In this document: piece by piece, positions 24,998 to 33,574 of the stretch
Numbering within the stretch: the stretch's first letter is position 1
Layout of the letters: each line of letters begins with the position of its first letter
DNA from: Phycicoccus duodecadis
Lineage (GTDB): Bacteria > Actinomycetota > Actinomycetes > Actinomycetales > Dermatophilaceae
Direction of reading: 5' to 3'
NCBI RefSeq assembly: GCF_002846495.1
Contig: NZ_PJNE01000001.1
Location: 2,294,001-2,358,000 of the forward strand
DNA: 64,000 nucleotides
Position numbers and translations under genes: made by a program
Notes under the pieces: generated by a model
Database searches by the model: none
What the model saw: only the letters and a program-made list of their open reading frames with translations
Told to the model about the DNA's origin: nothing

Positions 24998-25881
24998 CCT
25001 CCCCGGCCGACGACCGCCCCGTGGTGGTGGGCGGGGCAGCGGGCAAGACCGGGCGCGCGGTGTGCTCAGGGTTGCTGGCCCGCGGCGTGGCTGTCCGAGG
25101 CGTCGTGCGGCCCGGGCGGGAGGCCGCGGCAGCGGCCGGGACCGAGGCGGTCGCCGTCGACCTCGCGACCGGCGCCGGCCTCGCAGCCGCTCTCGACGGC
25201 GCCCGGGCCGCGTACCACCTGGCCCCGAACGTGCATCCGGACGAGGTGGGGATGGCGCGCCGGGCCGCCCGGGCCGCCGCCGCCGTCGGCCTCCCCCACC
25301 TGGTCTTCCACTCCGTCCTGCGCCCGCACGACGCCCGGATGCCGCACCACCTGCGCAAGGGCGAGGCCGAGGCGGTGCTGCGCGCCGGCATCCCCGGGTC
25401 GCTCGTGGTGCTGCGGCCCGCGTCGTACCAGGAGAACCTCCTGCCCCAGGTGGTGGCCGGCGAGGTGGTGGTGCCCTACGCGCCCGAGCAGCCGTTCAGC
25501 GCGGTGGCGCTGGCCGACGTCGCCGAGGCGGCGGCCACGGCGCTGCTCGAACCCGAGCGCGCCGCGGGTGAGCACGACCTCACGGGGCCGGAGGCCCTGA
25601 GCACCCACGCCATGGCCGCGCAGGCGGCGCGCGTGCTGGGCCGGCCCGTGCGGGTGCGCCGGGTGCGGGCCGACGCGTGGGCGGCCGGCCCCGGGGCGGC
25701 GCTGCCCGAGGACGCCCGCGCCCTGCTGCTGGCGATGTTCGCGGCCTACGACGAGGACGGGCTGGTCGGCGACCCGGCGGACCTCACCCGGCTGCTGGGC
25801 CGGCCGCCGACATCCTGGCGCGACACCGTCACCCGCGCGAGCGCGGCATCGCGGGCTGAGCCGGTGGGAGACACGTCGTGA
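24994..25881 (+). CDS. NmrA-like / atypical short-chain dehydrogenase protein
   Basis: The 295-residue protein has an N-terminal Rossmann motif, VVVGGAAGKTGRAVCSGLL, and an NmrA/SDR5-like layout (HLVFHSVLRPH around residue 105, LRPASYQENLLPQ around residue 142). No catalytic YxxxK is evident, so it may be an NAD(P)-binding sensor or a quinone-reductase-like enzyme. It is coupled to hyuB by GTGA and so belongs to the hyu operon. A role in the pathway, for example reduction or epimerisation of a ring intermediate, cannot be read from the sequence. Confidence 0.72.
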   Translation: MTSPADDRPVVVGGAAGKTGRAVCSGLLARGVAVRGVVRPGREAAAAAGTEAVAVDLATGAGLAAALDGARAAYHLAPNVHPDEVGMARRAARAAAAVGLPHLVFHSVLRPHDARMPHHLRKGEAEAVLRAGIPGSLVVLRPASYQENLLPQVVAGEVVVPYAPEQPFSAVALADVAEAAATALLEPERAAGEHDLTGPEALSTHAMAAQAARVLGRPVRVRRVRADAWAAGPGAALPEDARALLLAMFAAYDEDGLVGDPADLTRLLGRPPTSWRDTVTRASAASRAEPVGDTS

Positions 25882-25992
25882 GCCGATGCCCCCAGCCCTC
25901 CCCGGGCGCGTCCGCGGTCCCTGGCAGAACCTGACAGGACGTGGCGCTCCGCCCCGGCCCGCCGCGCCGATGGGCGCTGCTCCCCCGAGGGC

Positions 25993-25998
25993 TAGGTT
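25993..25998 (+). promoter_or_regulatory. -10 box of the CoA-transferase gene
   Basis: TAGGTT precedes the GTG at 26033 by 34 bases. A good ribosome-binding site, GAGGAG (26022-26027), lies in the leader, so this gene has a leadered message unlike many neighbours. No -35 was recognised. Confidence 0.5.
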
Positions 25999-26032
25999 GG
26001 CGAGCACCCCACCGGCGACCCGAGGAGCGAGC

Positions 26033-27205
26033 GTGCGCGGCCCCCTGGACGGCATCACCGTCGTCGACCTCTCGCGCGCCCTGGCCGGCCCGCACGCCGC
26101 GATGCTGCTGGGCGACCTGGGCGCGCGCGTGGTCAAGGTCGAGTCCCCGAGCGGCGACGACACCCGCGGCTGGGGCCCGCCGTTCGTGGGGCCGGACGAC
26201 GACCCCGTCTCGACGTACTACCTGTCGTGCAACCGGAACAAGGAGTCGATCGTCCTCGACCTGAAGTCCGACGACGGCCGGGACGTCCTCACCCGCCTGG
26301 TGCGCCGCGCCGACGTGCTGGTCGAGAACTTCCGCCCCGGCGTGCTCGACCGGCTCGGCTTCGACGTCGACCACCTGCACGACCTCAACCCCGGGCTGGT
26401 GGTGCTGTCGATCAGCGGCTTCGGGCACGACGGCCCCGAGGGCGGGCGCGCCGGGTACGACCAGATCGCCCAGGGCGAGGCCGGCCTGATGTCGGTCACC
26501 GGCCCGGACGCCGACACCCCGCAGCGCGTCGGGGTCCCCATCGGCGACCTGCTGGCCGGCCTGCACGGCGCGTTCGGGGTCGCAGCCGCCCTGCGCGAGC
26601 GCGAGGTCACCGGCCGCGGCCGGGTCGTGCGCACCTCGCTGCTGGCCTCGGTCGTGGGGGTGCACGCCTTCCAGGGGACCGCGTACACCGTGGCCGGGCA
26701 GGTGGGCCAGGCCCAGGGCAACCACCACCCCTCGCTCGCGCCGTACGGGCTCTTCCACGCCGCCGACGGCCCGGTGCAGGTGGCGGTCGGGTCGCAGGGC
26801 CTCTGGGTGCGGTTCGCGCAGGCCTTCGGCATCGACCCCGAGGACCCCCTGCTGGCCACCAACGCTTCCCGCGTCGCCCACCGCGAGCACCTCATCGAGG
26901 CCATCGACGGGGTGTTCGCGAGCTGGGAGGCCGAGGCGCTGCTGGCACGGCTGGCCGAGGTCGGTATCCCGGCCGGGCAGGTGCGCACCCTGGAGCAGGT
27001 CTACGACTGGGAGCAGACCCGCTCGCAGGGGCTCGTCATCCCGGTCGACCACCCGGTGCTCGGCACCATCGAGCTGCCCGGGCCGGCCATCCGGTTCGAC
27101 GACAACGCGCACGGCGGCGGCCGCGAGACCCACCTGCCGCCCCCGGCGCTGGACGAGCACGGCGCCGCCATCCGGGCCTGGCTCGACGAGCCCGACCCGG
27201 CCTGA
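26033..27205 (+). CDS. CaiB/BaiF family (class III) CoA-transferase
   Basis: The 390-residue protein begins [19 protein letters not shown] and contains [31 protein letters not shown] and [18 protein letters not shown], all characteristic. The catalytic aspartate is expected in [16 protein letters not shown] near residue 168. Class III enzymes move CoA between carboxylic acids such as formate/oxalate or carnitine derivatives. Next to a barbiturase, malonate (giving malonyl-CoA) is the attractive substrate; this is inference. GAGGAG upstream of the GTG sets the start. Confidence 0.88.
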   Translation: MRGPLDGITVVDLSRALAGPHAAMLLGDLGARVVKVESPSGDDTRGWGPPFVGPDDDPVSTYYLSCNRNKESIVLDLKSDDGRDVLTRLVRRADVLVENFRPGVLDRLGFDVDHLHDLNPGLVVLSISGFGHDGPEGGRAGYDQIAQGEAGLMSVTGPDADTPQRVGVPIGDLLAGLHGAFGVAAALREREVTGRGRVVRTSLLASVVGVHAFQGTAYTVAGQVGQAQGNHHPSLAPYGLFHAADGPVQVAVGSQGLWVRFAQAFGIDPEDPLLATNASRVAHREHLIEAIDGVFASWEAEALLARLAEVGIPAGQVRTLEQVYDWEQTRSQGLVIPVDHPVLGTIELPGPAIRFDDNAHGGGRETHLPPPALDEHGAAIRAWLDEPDPA

Positions 27206-27229
27206 GCGCGGGGCTGCGGAAGCCGACCT

Positions 27230-27299
27230 GTTGCCGACCACCCGGGGCCCCGTTGGGCAGATGTCGACGACGCCCGGCTCGGCCCGCCGTCCCTAGGGT
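27230..27299 (+). promoter_or_regulatory. Carbamate kinase/barbiturase promoter with candidate operator
   Basis: GTTGCCGAC (27230-27238) differs by one base from the GTTGCCAAC sites at 7547 and 10880. Its centre is 60 bases before the -10-like TAGGGT (27294-27299), compared with 59 at the permease. The leader to the ATG is about 55 bases. Confidence 0.45.
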
Positions 27300-27361
27300 C
27301 GAGTCCCGGGCACCCCCGCCCGGCGAACAGCCCGGCGACCGTGCGGTGGAGCGAGGTGACG

Positions 27362-28297
27362 ATGCGGGTCCTCCTGGCCCTCGGCGGGAACGCCATGACG
27401 GGCCCCGACGACAGCGCCACCCCGGACGCACAGATCGCCGCCGTCACCGGGGCGATGGCCTCGGCCGCCGCGCTGGTCGCGGCCGGCCACGAGCTGGTCC
27501 TCACCCACGGCAACGGCCCGCAGGTCGGCAACCTGCTGGTGAAGAACGAGCTCGCCGCCCACGTGGTCCCGCCGGTCCCCCTCGACTGGTGCGGAGCCCA
27601 GACCCAGGGCACCCTCGGCTTCGCCCTCCTCGACGCGCTCGACACCGCCCTCGCCCGGGCCGGGGCGGTCCGGCCGGTGGCCGCGCTGGTCACCCGCACG
27701 CTGGTCGACCGCGACGACCCCGGCTTCACCCGCCCCACCAAGCCCGTCGGCCGGTCCGTCGACGCCGAGGCCGCCCACCGCATGGCCGCCCACGGCCAGG
27801 TCTGGGAGGATCGCGGCGAGAAGGGGTGGCGCCGGATGGTGGCCAGCCCCGAGCCGCTCGAGGTGCTCGACGTCGCGGCCGCCCGCACCCTGCTGGAGGC
27901 CGGCTACGTGGTGGTCGCGGCCGGCGGCGGCGGCATCCCCGTCGTCCGCGACCCCGACGGGACGCTGCGCGGGGTCGAGGCCGTCATCGACAAGGACCTC
28001 ACCGCCGCGCTGCTGGCGCGGGCCCTCGACGCCGACGTGCTGGTGGTCGCCACCGACGTCGACCACGCCGCGACCGGCTTCGGCACCGACGCCCAGCGCG
28101 ACCTGGGCCGGGTCGGGCCCTCGGAGCTGCGCGCCCTGGCCGCCGCGGGCGAGTTCCGCTCGGGCTCGATGGGCCCGAAGGTCGAGGCGCTGCTCCGCTT
28201 CGTGGACGCCGGCGGCCGCCGCGGCGTCATCACCTCGCTCGCCCGCATCACCGACGCCGTCGACGGCACCTTCGGCACCGTCGTCGAGCCCGACTGA
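27362..28297 (+). CDS. arcC: Carbamate kinase
   Basis: The 311-residue protein is a complete catabolic carbamate kinase: LLALGGNAM at the start, [11 protein letters not shown] near residue 45, [20 protein letters not shown] near residue 150, and [10 protein letters not shown] followed by [16 protein letters not shown] near residue 195. It converts carbamoyl phosphate + ADP to ATP + carbamate, which decomposes to NH3 and CO2. No arginine deiminase or ornithine carbamoyltransferase is present; the partner producing carbamoyl phosphate should be the FdrA/DUF1116/DUF2877 enzyme. Only 32 bp separate it from the barbiturase gene, so the two form an operon. Confidence 0.93.
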   Translation: MRVLLALGGNAMTGPDDSATPDAQIAAVTGAMASAAALVAAGHELVLTHGNGPQVGNLLVKNELAAHVVPPVPLDWCGAQTQGTLGFALLDALDTALARAGAVRPVAALVTRTLVDRDDPGFTRPTKPVGRSVDAEAAHRMAAHGQVWEDRGEKGWRRMVASPEPLEVLDVAAARTLLEAGYVVVAAGGGGIPVVRDPDGTLRGVEAVIDKDLTAALLARALDADVLVVATDVDHAATGFGTDAQRDLGRVGPSELRALAAAGEFRSGSMGPKVEALLRFVDAGGRRGVITSLARITDAVDGTFGTVVEPD

Positions 28298-28329
28298 CCA
28301 CGACCACCCCCACCGAGAGGAACGATCCC

Positions 28330-29457
28330 GTGCCCGACGCCATCGAGGTCCGCAAGGTCCCCCTGCACTCCGTCTCCGACGCCTCCGAGCTCGGCGCCCT
28401 GATCGACGCCGGCGTGCTCGAGGCCGACCGGGTCGTCGCCGTCATCGGCAAGACCGAGGGCAACGGCGGGGTCAACGACTACACCCGCATCATCGCCGAC
28501 CGCGCCTTCCGCGAGATGCTCGTGGCCAAGGGCGCCGACCCCGAGCGCGTCAAGGACGTGCCGATCGTCTGGTCGGGCGGCACCGACGGCGTCATCAGCC
28601 CGCACGCCACCATCTTCGCCACCGTCCCGGCCGACCGGGCCGAGCCGACCGACGAGCCGCGCCTGACCGTCGGGTTCGCCATGAGCGAGACCCTCCTGCC
28701 CGAGGACATCGGCCGCACCGCGATGATCACCAAGGTCGCCGCCGCGGTGGAGGTCGCGATGGCGCGCGCCGGCATCACCGACACCGCCGACGTGCACTAC
28801 GTGCAGACCAAGACCCCGCTGCTGACCATCGACACGATCCGCGACGCCAAGAGCCGCGGCCACGACGTCTTCACCGAGGACACCCTGACCTCGATGGACG
28901 TCTCGAACGGCGGCACGGCGCTCGGCATCGCGGTGGCCCTGGGCGAGATCGGGATGCCGCGCGACGAGGACGTGCTGCGCGACCGTTCGCTCTACTCCTC
29001 GGTGGCGTCGTGCTCCTCCGGGGTCGAGCTCGACCGGGCCCAGGTGGTCGTGGTCGGCAACGCCCGCGGGGTGGGCGGGCGCTACCGCATCGGGCACTCG
29101 GTGATGAAGGACGCGCTCGACCAGGACGGGCTCTGGGAGGCCATCCGCGACGCCGGCCTCGAGCTGCCCGAGCGCCCGCACCACTCCGACCTCGACGGGC
29201 GCCTGGTGAACCTGTTCCTCAAGTGCGAGACCAGCCAGGACGGCGCGGTGCGCGGTCGCCGCAACGCGATGCTCGACGACTCCGACGTGCACTGGCACCG
29301 GCAGATCAAGGCGGCTGTGGGCGGGGTGACGGCCGCCGTCACCGGCGACCCGGCCGTGTTCGTGTCGGTGTCGGCCGCCCACCAGGGCCCCGACGGCGGC
29401 GGGCCGGTGGCCGCCATCGTCGACCTCGGCGAGGAGCCCACCGGCTACCGGCCGTGA
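28330..29457 (+). CDS. Ring-opening amidohydrolase (barbiturase/cyanuric acid hydrolase family)
   Basis: A 375-residue member of the small AtzD/barbiturase family with three repeated domains. Each carries its conserved core: [14 protein letters not shown] and [13 protein letters not shown] in the first, VQTKTPLLT and [13 protein letters not shown] in the second, [18 protein letters not shown] in the third. These hold the paired Ser/Lys residues used for ring opening. Barbiturase opens barbiturate to ureidomalonate; cyanuric acid hydrolase makes carboxybiuret. The UraA-type permease and molybdenum hydroxylase favour barbiturase, and no biuret or allophanate hydrolase is seen. GTG at 28330 follows GAGAGGAA. 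The two specificities cannot be separated with certainty by eye. Confidence 0.87.
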   Translation: MPDAIEVRKVPLHSVSDASELGALIDAGVLEADRVVAVIGKTEGNGGVNDYTRIIADRAFREMLVAKGADPERVKDVPIVWSGGTDGVISPHATIFATVPADRAEPTDEPRLTVGFAMSETLLPEDIGRTAMITKVAAAVEVAMARAGITDTADVHYVQTKTPLLTIDTIRDAKSRGHDVFTEDTLTSMDVSNGGTALGIAVALGEIGMPRDEDVLRDRSLYSSVASCSSGVELDRAQVVVVGNARGVGGRYRIGHSVMKDALDQDGLWEAIRDAGLELPERPHHSDLDGRLVNLFLKCETSQDGAVRGRRNAMLDDSDVHWHRQIKAAVGGVTAAVTGDPAVFVSVSAAHQGPDGGGPVAAIVDLGEEPTGYRP

Positions 29458-29514
29458 ACGGAGTCACCCTCGGCGGTCCGCGTACCGGCGCCTCCCAGGG
29501 GGTACCTGGCCGTC

Positions 29515-30246
29515 ATGCCGGACACCGAACCCGACACCGCTCTCTTGGCGCCTCCCCCGCCGGGGCCTGACGCTCCGGCCGCCGCGGTCGTCGAGACCGT
29601 GGCGGCCATGGTCGCGCACCCCGACTACCCGTGCCTCGGCGCCCGCTCGGTCTTCCGCCGCGACGCCGTCACCGCCGTCGTGCTCGACGACCTCGGCGAC
29701 TCCTCCCGCGGAGGCTCGCTCGACCGGCTCGCGGCGCACCTGGGCGACTACGCGCGCGAGGTCGACGCCGACGGCGACCTGGTCTCGTTCGTCGCGTGCT
29801 TCCGCACCCCCGAGACCACCGACGAGCCCACGTTCGAACGGCTCCTGTGGGGCGCGTTGCAGCACCTGCACGACCAGGACGACGGCGCCTGGGCCGACGG
29901 CGTGTCGGCCGATCCGGGTGACCCGCACTTCGCGTTCAGCGTGCACGGCACCGCCTTCTTCGTGGTGGGCCTGCACCCCGGCGCCTCCCGCATCGCGCGC
30001 CGCTCCCCGCTGCCGACGCTGGTCTTCAACCTGCACGAGCAGTTCGAGCGGATGCGCGGCGACGGTCGCTACACGCGCATGCGCGACACCATCCGCCGCC
30101 GCGACACCGACCTGCAGGGTTCGCTCAACCCGATGGTCGGCGACCACGGGGACGCGTCGGAGGCCCTGCAGTACTCCGGGCGCGAGCGGCCCGACGACTG
30201 GACGCCGCCCTTCCAGGCGAGCCCCACCCCCGAGGAGACCCCGTGA
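29515..30246 (+). CDS. YqcI/YcgG family protein (heme-dependent N-oxygenase-like)
   Basis: The 243-residue protein has the family's C-terminal signature: SPLPTLVFNLHEQFERM, IRRRDTDLQGSLNPMVGDHG, SEALQYSGRERPDDW and a final PF. Characterised relatives, DcsA and GntA, are heme enzymes that N-hydroxylate arginine or a cyclic guanidine compound. The N-terminal part contains SFVACFRTPETTDEP and FFVVGLHPGASRIARR, also typical. It overlaps the DUF1989 gene by GTGA, a pairing that suggests two steps on one substrate. A guanidino or ureido nitrogen compound is a reasonable guess. The 57-bp gap upstream contains CCAGGGGGTACCTGG, a small palindrome at 29495-29509. Confidence 0.8.
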   Translation: MPDTEPDTALLAPPPPGPDAPAAAVVETVAAMVAHPDYPCLGARSVFRRDAVTAVVLDDLGDSSRGGSLDRLAAHLGDYAREVDADGDLVSFVACFRTPETTDEPTFERLLWGALQHLHDQDDGAWADGVSADPGDPHFAFSVHGTAFFVVGLHPGASRIARRSPLPTLVFNLHEQFERMRGDGRYTRMRDTIRRRDTDLQGSLNPMVGDHGDASEALQYSGRERPDDWTPPFQASPTPEETP

Positions 30247-30923
30247 ACCCGGCCCGTACCCGCCATCCCCGCACCGGCCCGGCGCCGGCCTACGCAGGGT
30301 CGGCCCAGGCCCCGGCTTCGGGGTGGACCCGCCTCGCCCCGCAGACCGGCGCGGCCTTCGAGCTCGCGCCCGGCGACCGGCTGACGCTTCTCGACCCGGC
30401 CGGCGAGCAGGTCAGCGACCTGTACCTGGTGGCGGCGGGCAACGTGGCCGAGCAGTTCTCGTCGGGGCGCACCACCGACTTCGGCAACAGCATCTACGTC
30501 TCGACCGGGTCCTCGCTCTGGAGCAACCGCTCGCGGGTGCTGGCCGAGGTCGTCGACGACACCGTGGGCGTGCACGACCTGACGCTCACCCCCTGCAGCC
30601 AGGCGACCTTCGACATCCTCTACCCCGACCTCGGCGGCGCGCCCCACCCCAGCTGCTTCGGCAACCTCGTCACGGCGCTGGCGCCCTACGGCGTCGGGCC
30701 CGACAGCATCGGCGTCACCCTCAACGTGTTCATGGACGTGTGGACCGACGCCGACGGCGAGCTGCACATCGACCCGCCGCCCACCAGGCCGGGCGACCGC
30801 TTCACCCTGGAGGCCGTGGTGCCCATCGTGGCCGCGGTCACGGCGTGCTCGGCCGAGAAGTCGAACAACGGCACCTGCACCCCCATCGACGTTCTCGTGG
30901 AGCGGGCGGCCACTCGCTCCTGA
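30243..30923 (+). CDS. DUF1989 protein (urea carboxylase-associated / carboxyguanidine deiminase-like)
   Basis: The 226-residue protein matches DUF1989: GEQVSDLYLV near residue 53, HDLTLTPCS near residue 115, HPSCFGNLVTAL near residue 137 and VTACSAEKSNNGTCTPI near the C-terminus. The Cys/His residues in the middle motifs are likely metal ligands. The DUF1989 pair CgdA/CgdB is a carboxyguanidine deiminase in guanidine catabolism; here there is one copy and no urea carboxylase. The GTG start lies within the YcgG stop (GTGA). It may deiminate or hydrolyse the product of its partner, but no substrate is established. Confidence 0.82.
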   Translation: MNPARTRHPRTGPAPAYAGSAQAPASGWTRLAPQTGAAFELAPGDRLTLLDPAGEQVSDLYLVAAGNVAEQFSSGRTTDFGNSIYVSTGSSLWSNRSRVLAEVVDDTVGVHDLTLTPCSQATFDILYPDLGGAPHPSCFGNLVTALAPYGVGPDSIGVTLNVFMDVWTDADGELHIDPPPTRPGDRFTLEAVVPIVAAVTACSAEKSNNGTCTPIDVLVERAATRS

Positions 30924-30949
30924 CGCCGCCCCCCGGGTAGGTTTCCCGA

Positions 30950-31747
30950 GTGAGCGAGACCGACCTGCCGATCGACGAGCAGCCCGACGCCGAGGTCGAC
31001 GAGGCGTTCGAACGGCTCGTCGACGAGGGGCACGAGCGGCTGCGCCGACCGCTGCGCGAGCTGGTGGCCACCGGCCTGCTCGGCGGCATCGACGTCGGCG
31101 TCGGCATCCTGGCCTACCTCGTGGTCAAGCACGCGACCGACAGCCAGCTGCTGGCCGCGCTGGCGTTCTCGGTCGGGTTCGTCGCGCTCCTGCTGGCGCA
31201 CAGCGAGCTGTTCACCGAGAACTTCCTCGTCCCCGTCGCGGCCGCGGTCGCCGAGAAGGGCCCGTGGCTCGGGCTGGTCCGGCTCTGGGTCGTCACGCTC
31301 GTCACCAACGTCATCGGCGGCTCGCTGGTCATCTGGGTGATCCTGGTGGCGCGCCCCGACCTGCACGAGGTCGCGCGCGAGACCGGCGAGCACTACGCCG
31401 GCCTCGGCGTGACCCCCAAGAGTTTCATGCTGGCCGTGCTCGGTGGCCTGGTCATCACGCTGATGACGCGCGCCCAGCACTCGACCGACAGCCTGGGCGT
31501 CAAGATCGTCCCGGCCGTGCTGTTCAGCGCGGTACTGGTGGGCGCCGAACTCTTCCACGCCGTGCTCGACGAGATCTTCATCGTCGGCGCGGCGATCGCG
31601 GGCTCCGACATCACCGTGGCGCAGTTCCTGCAGACCATGCTGTGGGCCGCCCTGGGCAACCTCGTCGGCGGCGTCGGTTTCGTGACGATGCTGCGGCTGG
31701 TCCGGTCGTCGCCCAAGGTCCAGAAGGAGCGCGAGCGCACGACCTGA
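30950..31747 (+). CDS. Formate/nitrite transporter family (FNT) channel
   Basis: A 265-residue membrane protein with an acidic N-terminal tail and six helices. FNT landmarks include VATGLLGGIDVGVGILA, HSELFTENFLVPVAA and GALGNLVGG-like AALGNLVGGVGFV near the end. The family passes formate, nitrite, bisulfide or other small monovalent anions; this form with an extended cytosolic N-terminus resembles YfdC. TAGGTT (30938-30943) stands exactly six bases before the GTG, so the mRNA is leaderless and the gene has its own promoter despite being 26 bp after the DUF1989 stop. It ends 32 bp from convergent purH. Confidence 0.85.
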   Translation: MSETDLPIDEQPDAEVDEAFERLVDEGHERLRRPLRELVATGLLGGIDVGVGILAYLVVKHATDSQLLAALAFSVGFVALLLAHSELFTENFLVPVAAAVAEKGPWLGLVRLWVVTLVTNVIGGSLVIWVILVARPDLHEVARETGEHYAGLGVTPKSFMLAVLGGLVITLMTRAQHSTDSLGVKIVPAVLFSAVLVGAELFHAVLDEIFIVGAAIAGSDITVAQFLQTMLWAALGNLVGGVGFVTMLRLVRSSPKVQKERERTT

Positions 31748-31779
31748 GCGTCGATCGCGACGAACCTCGTCGCTCGGGG

Positions 31780-33399
31780 TCAGTGCGCGAAGTGCCGGGT
31801 GCCCGTGAAGTACATCGTCACGCCGGCCGCCTGCGCCGCCTCCATGACCTCACCGTCGCGCATCGAGCCACCGGGGGCGACCACGGCGCGCACCCCGGCG
31901 TCGAGCAGCACCTGGAGCCCGTCGGGGAACGGGAAGAAGGCGTCGGAGGCCGCGACCGCGCCGGCCGCCCGCTCCGCCCCGGCGCGCGAGACGGCGAGGT
32001 GGCACGAGTCCACGCGGTTGACCTGGCCCATCCCGATGCCGACTGCCGCGCCGTCCTTAGCCAGGAGGATGGCGTTGGACTTGACCGCGCGCACCGAGCG
32101 CCAGGCGAAGGCGAGGTCGGCCAGCATCCCCGCGTCGGCGGCCTCGCCCGCCACCAGGGTCCAGCGCGAGGGGTCGTCGCCGCCGGGCTTGTCGCCCTCG
32201 ACCACGGCGTCGACCCGGTCGACGGTCTGCAGCAGCAGGCCCCCGCTGATGGGGCGCATCTCGATGGCGTCGGCCGTGCTCACGGCATCGGCCGGCAGCC
32301 GCAGGATGCGGATGTTCTTCTTCGCCTGCAGCACCTCCAGCGCGTCGGCGTCGAAGTCGGGCGCGATGATCACCTCGGTGAAGACGTCCTTGACCTGCTC
32401 GGCCATGGCGAGGTTCACCGGGCGGTTGGCCGCGATGATGCCGCCGAAGGCCGACACCGGGTCGGTGGCGTGCGCCGCCGCGTAGGCCTCCTCGATGGTG
32501 GCGCCCACCGCGATGCCGCACGGGTTGGCGTGCTTGACGACCGCGACGGTCGGCTGGTCGCCGTGGTCGTGGGCGGCGCGCACCGCGGCGTCGGTGTCGA
32601 CGTAGTTGTTGTACGACATCTCCTTGCCGTGCAACTGCTCGGCCGAGGCCACCCCGCCGCGCCAGTGGCGGTACAGGGCCGCCTTCTGGTGCGGGTTCTC
32701 GCCGTAGCGCAGGACGGCCGCGCGGGTGAAGGTGGCGCCGGTCCAGGCCGGGAAGCCGGTGCCGTCGGAGGTGTCGGTGTAGACGTTGCCCATCCAGTTG
32801 GCCACCGCGTTGTCGTAGTCGGCGGTGTGCACGAAGGCCCGCGCGGCGAGGAGCTTGCGCTGGGCGAGGCTGAAGCCACCGGCCCGCACGGCCTCGAGCA
32901 CCGCGTCATAGGCCGAGGGGTCGGTGACGACCGCCACGCTGGGGTGGTTCTTGGCCGCGGCGCGCACCATCGACGGCCCGCCGATGTCGATCTGCTCGAT
33001 GACCTCGTCGGGCGACGCGCCCGACGCCACGGTCTCGCGGAACGGGTAGAGGTTCACCACGACGAGCTCGAAGGCCTCGACCCCGAGCTCGCCCAGCTGC
33101 GCGAGGTGCTCGGGCTTGCGGGTGTCGGCCAGCAGGCCGGCGTGGACCTTGGGGTGCAGGGTCTTGACCCGGCCCTCCAGGCACTCGGGGAAGCCGGTGA
33201 GCTCCTCGACGCGGGTGACGGGCAGGCCCAGCGACTCGATGAGCGCGGCCGAGCCGCCGGTGGACACCAGGGCGACCCCGGCGTCGTGCAGGCCGCGGAC
33301 GAGGTCGGGCAGGCCGGTCTTGTCGTAGACGGAGACGAGGGCCCGGCGCACGGGACGGACGTCCTGCGTGGGGCCGGGGGCGGAGACGGCGGCGGACAT
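31780..33399 (-). CDS. purH: Bifunctional AICAR formyltransferase/IMP cyclohydrolase PurH
   Basis: The 539-residue enzyme performs the last two steps of IMP synthesis using 10-formyl-THF. N-terminal IMP cyclohydrolase landmarks: [55 protein letters not shown] and [15 protein letters not shown]. The formyltransferase part has [56 protein letters not shown] and [18 protein letters not shown] at 33399 gives the standard N-terminus. It is separated from purN by a PPOX gene and 175 bp. Confidence 0.96.
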   Translation of the reverse strand: MSAAVSAPGPTQDVRPVRRALVSVYDKTGLPDLVRGLHDAGVALVSTGGSAALIESLGLPVTRVEELTGFPECLEGRVKTLHPKVHAGLLADTRKPEHLAQLGELGVEAFELVVVNLYPFRETVASGASPDEVIEQIDIGGPSMVRAAAKNHPSVAVVTDPSAYDAVLEAVRAGGFSLAQRKLLAARAFVHTADYDNAVANWMGNVYTDTSDGTGFPAWTGATFTRAAVLRYGENPHQKAALYRHWRGGVASAEQLHGKEMSYNNYVDTDAAVRAAHDHGDQPTVAVVKHANPCGIAVGATIEEAYAAAHATDPVSAFGGIIAANRPVNLAMAEQVKDVFTEVIIAPDFDADALEVLQAKKNIRILRLPADAVSTADAIEMRPISGGLLLQTVDRVDAVVEGDKPGGDDPSRWTLVAGEAADAGMLADLAFAWRSVRAVKSNAILLAKDGAAVGIGMGQVNRVDSCHLAVSRAGAERAAGAVAASDAFFPFPDGLQVLLDAGVRAVVAPGGSMRDGEVMEAAQAAGVTMYFTGTRHFAH

Positions 33400-33574
33400 T
33401 GGGGGCTCCCGAGGGTCGACGGTCGGTCGCGGGGCACCCAGGCGGGCGATGCCCCGACTGCGGACTTCCCGGTGGTGACCCACCCTCGCCAGTCGTCGCC
33501 GCCGAGTCTACCGAGTGAGCGGGCGTGCTCGCGCCCGGTGAGGGCGCTCGGGCCCGGGCGCGGGGCCGCTCGGG

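Noticed and set aside
27362..28297. Carbamate kinase of an arginine deiminase operon
   Set aside because: No arginine deiminase, ornithine carbamoyltransferase or antiporter nearby; it forms an operon with the barbiturase-family gene.
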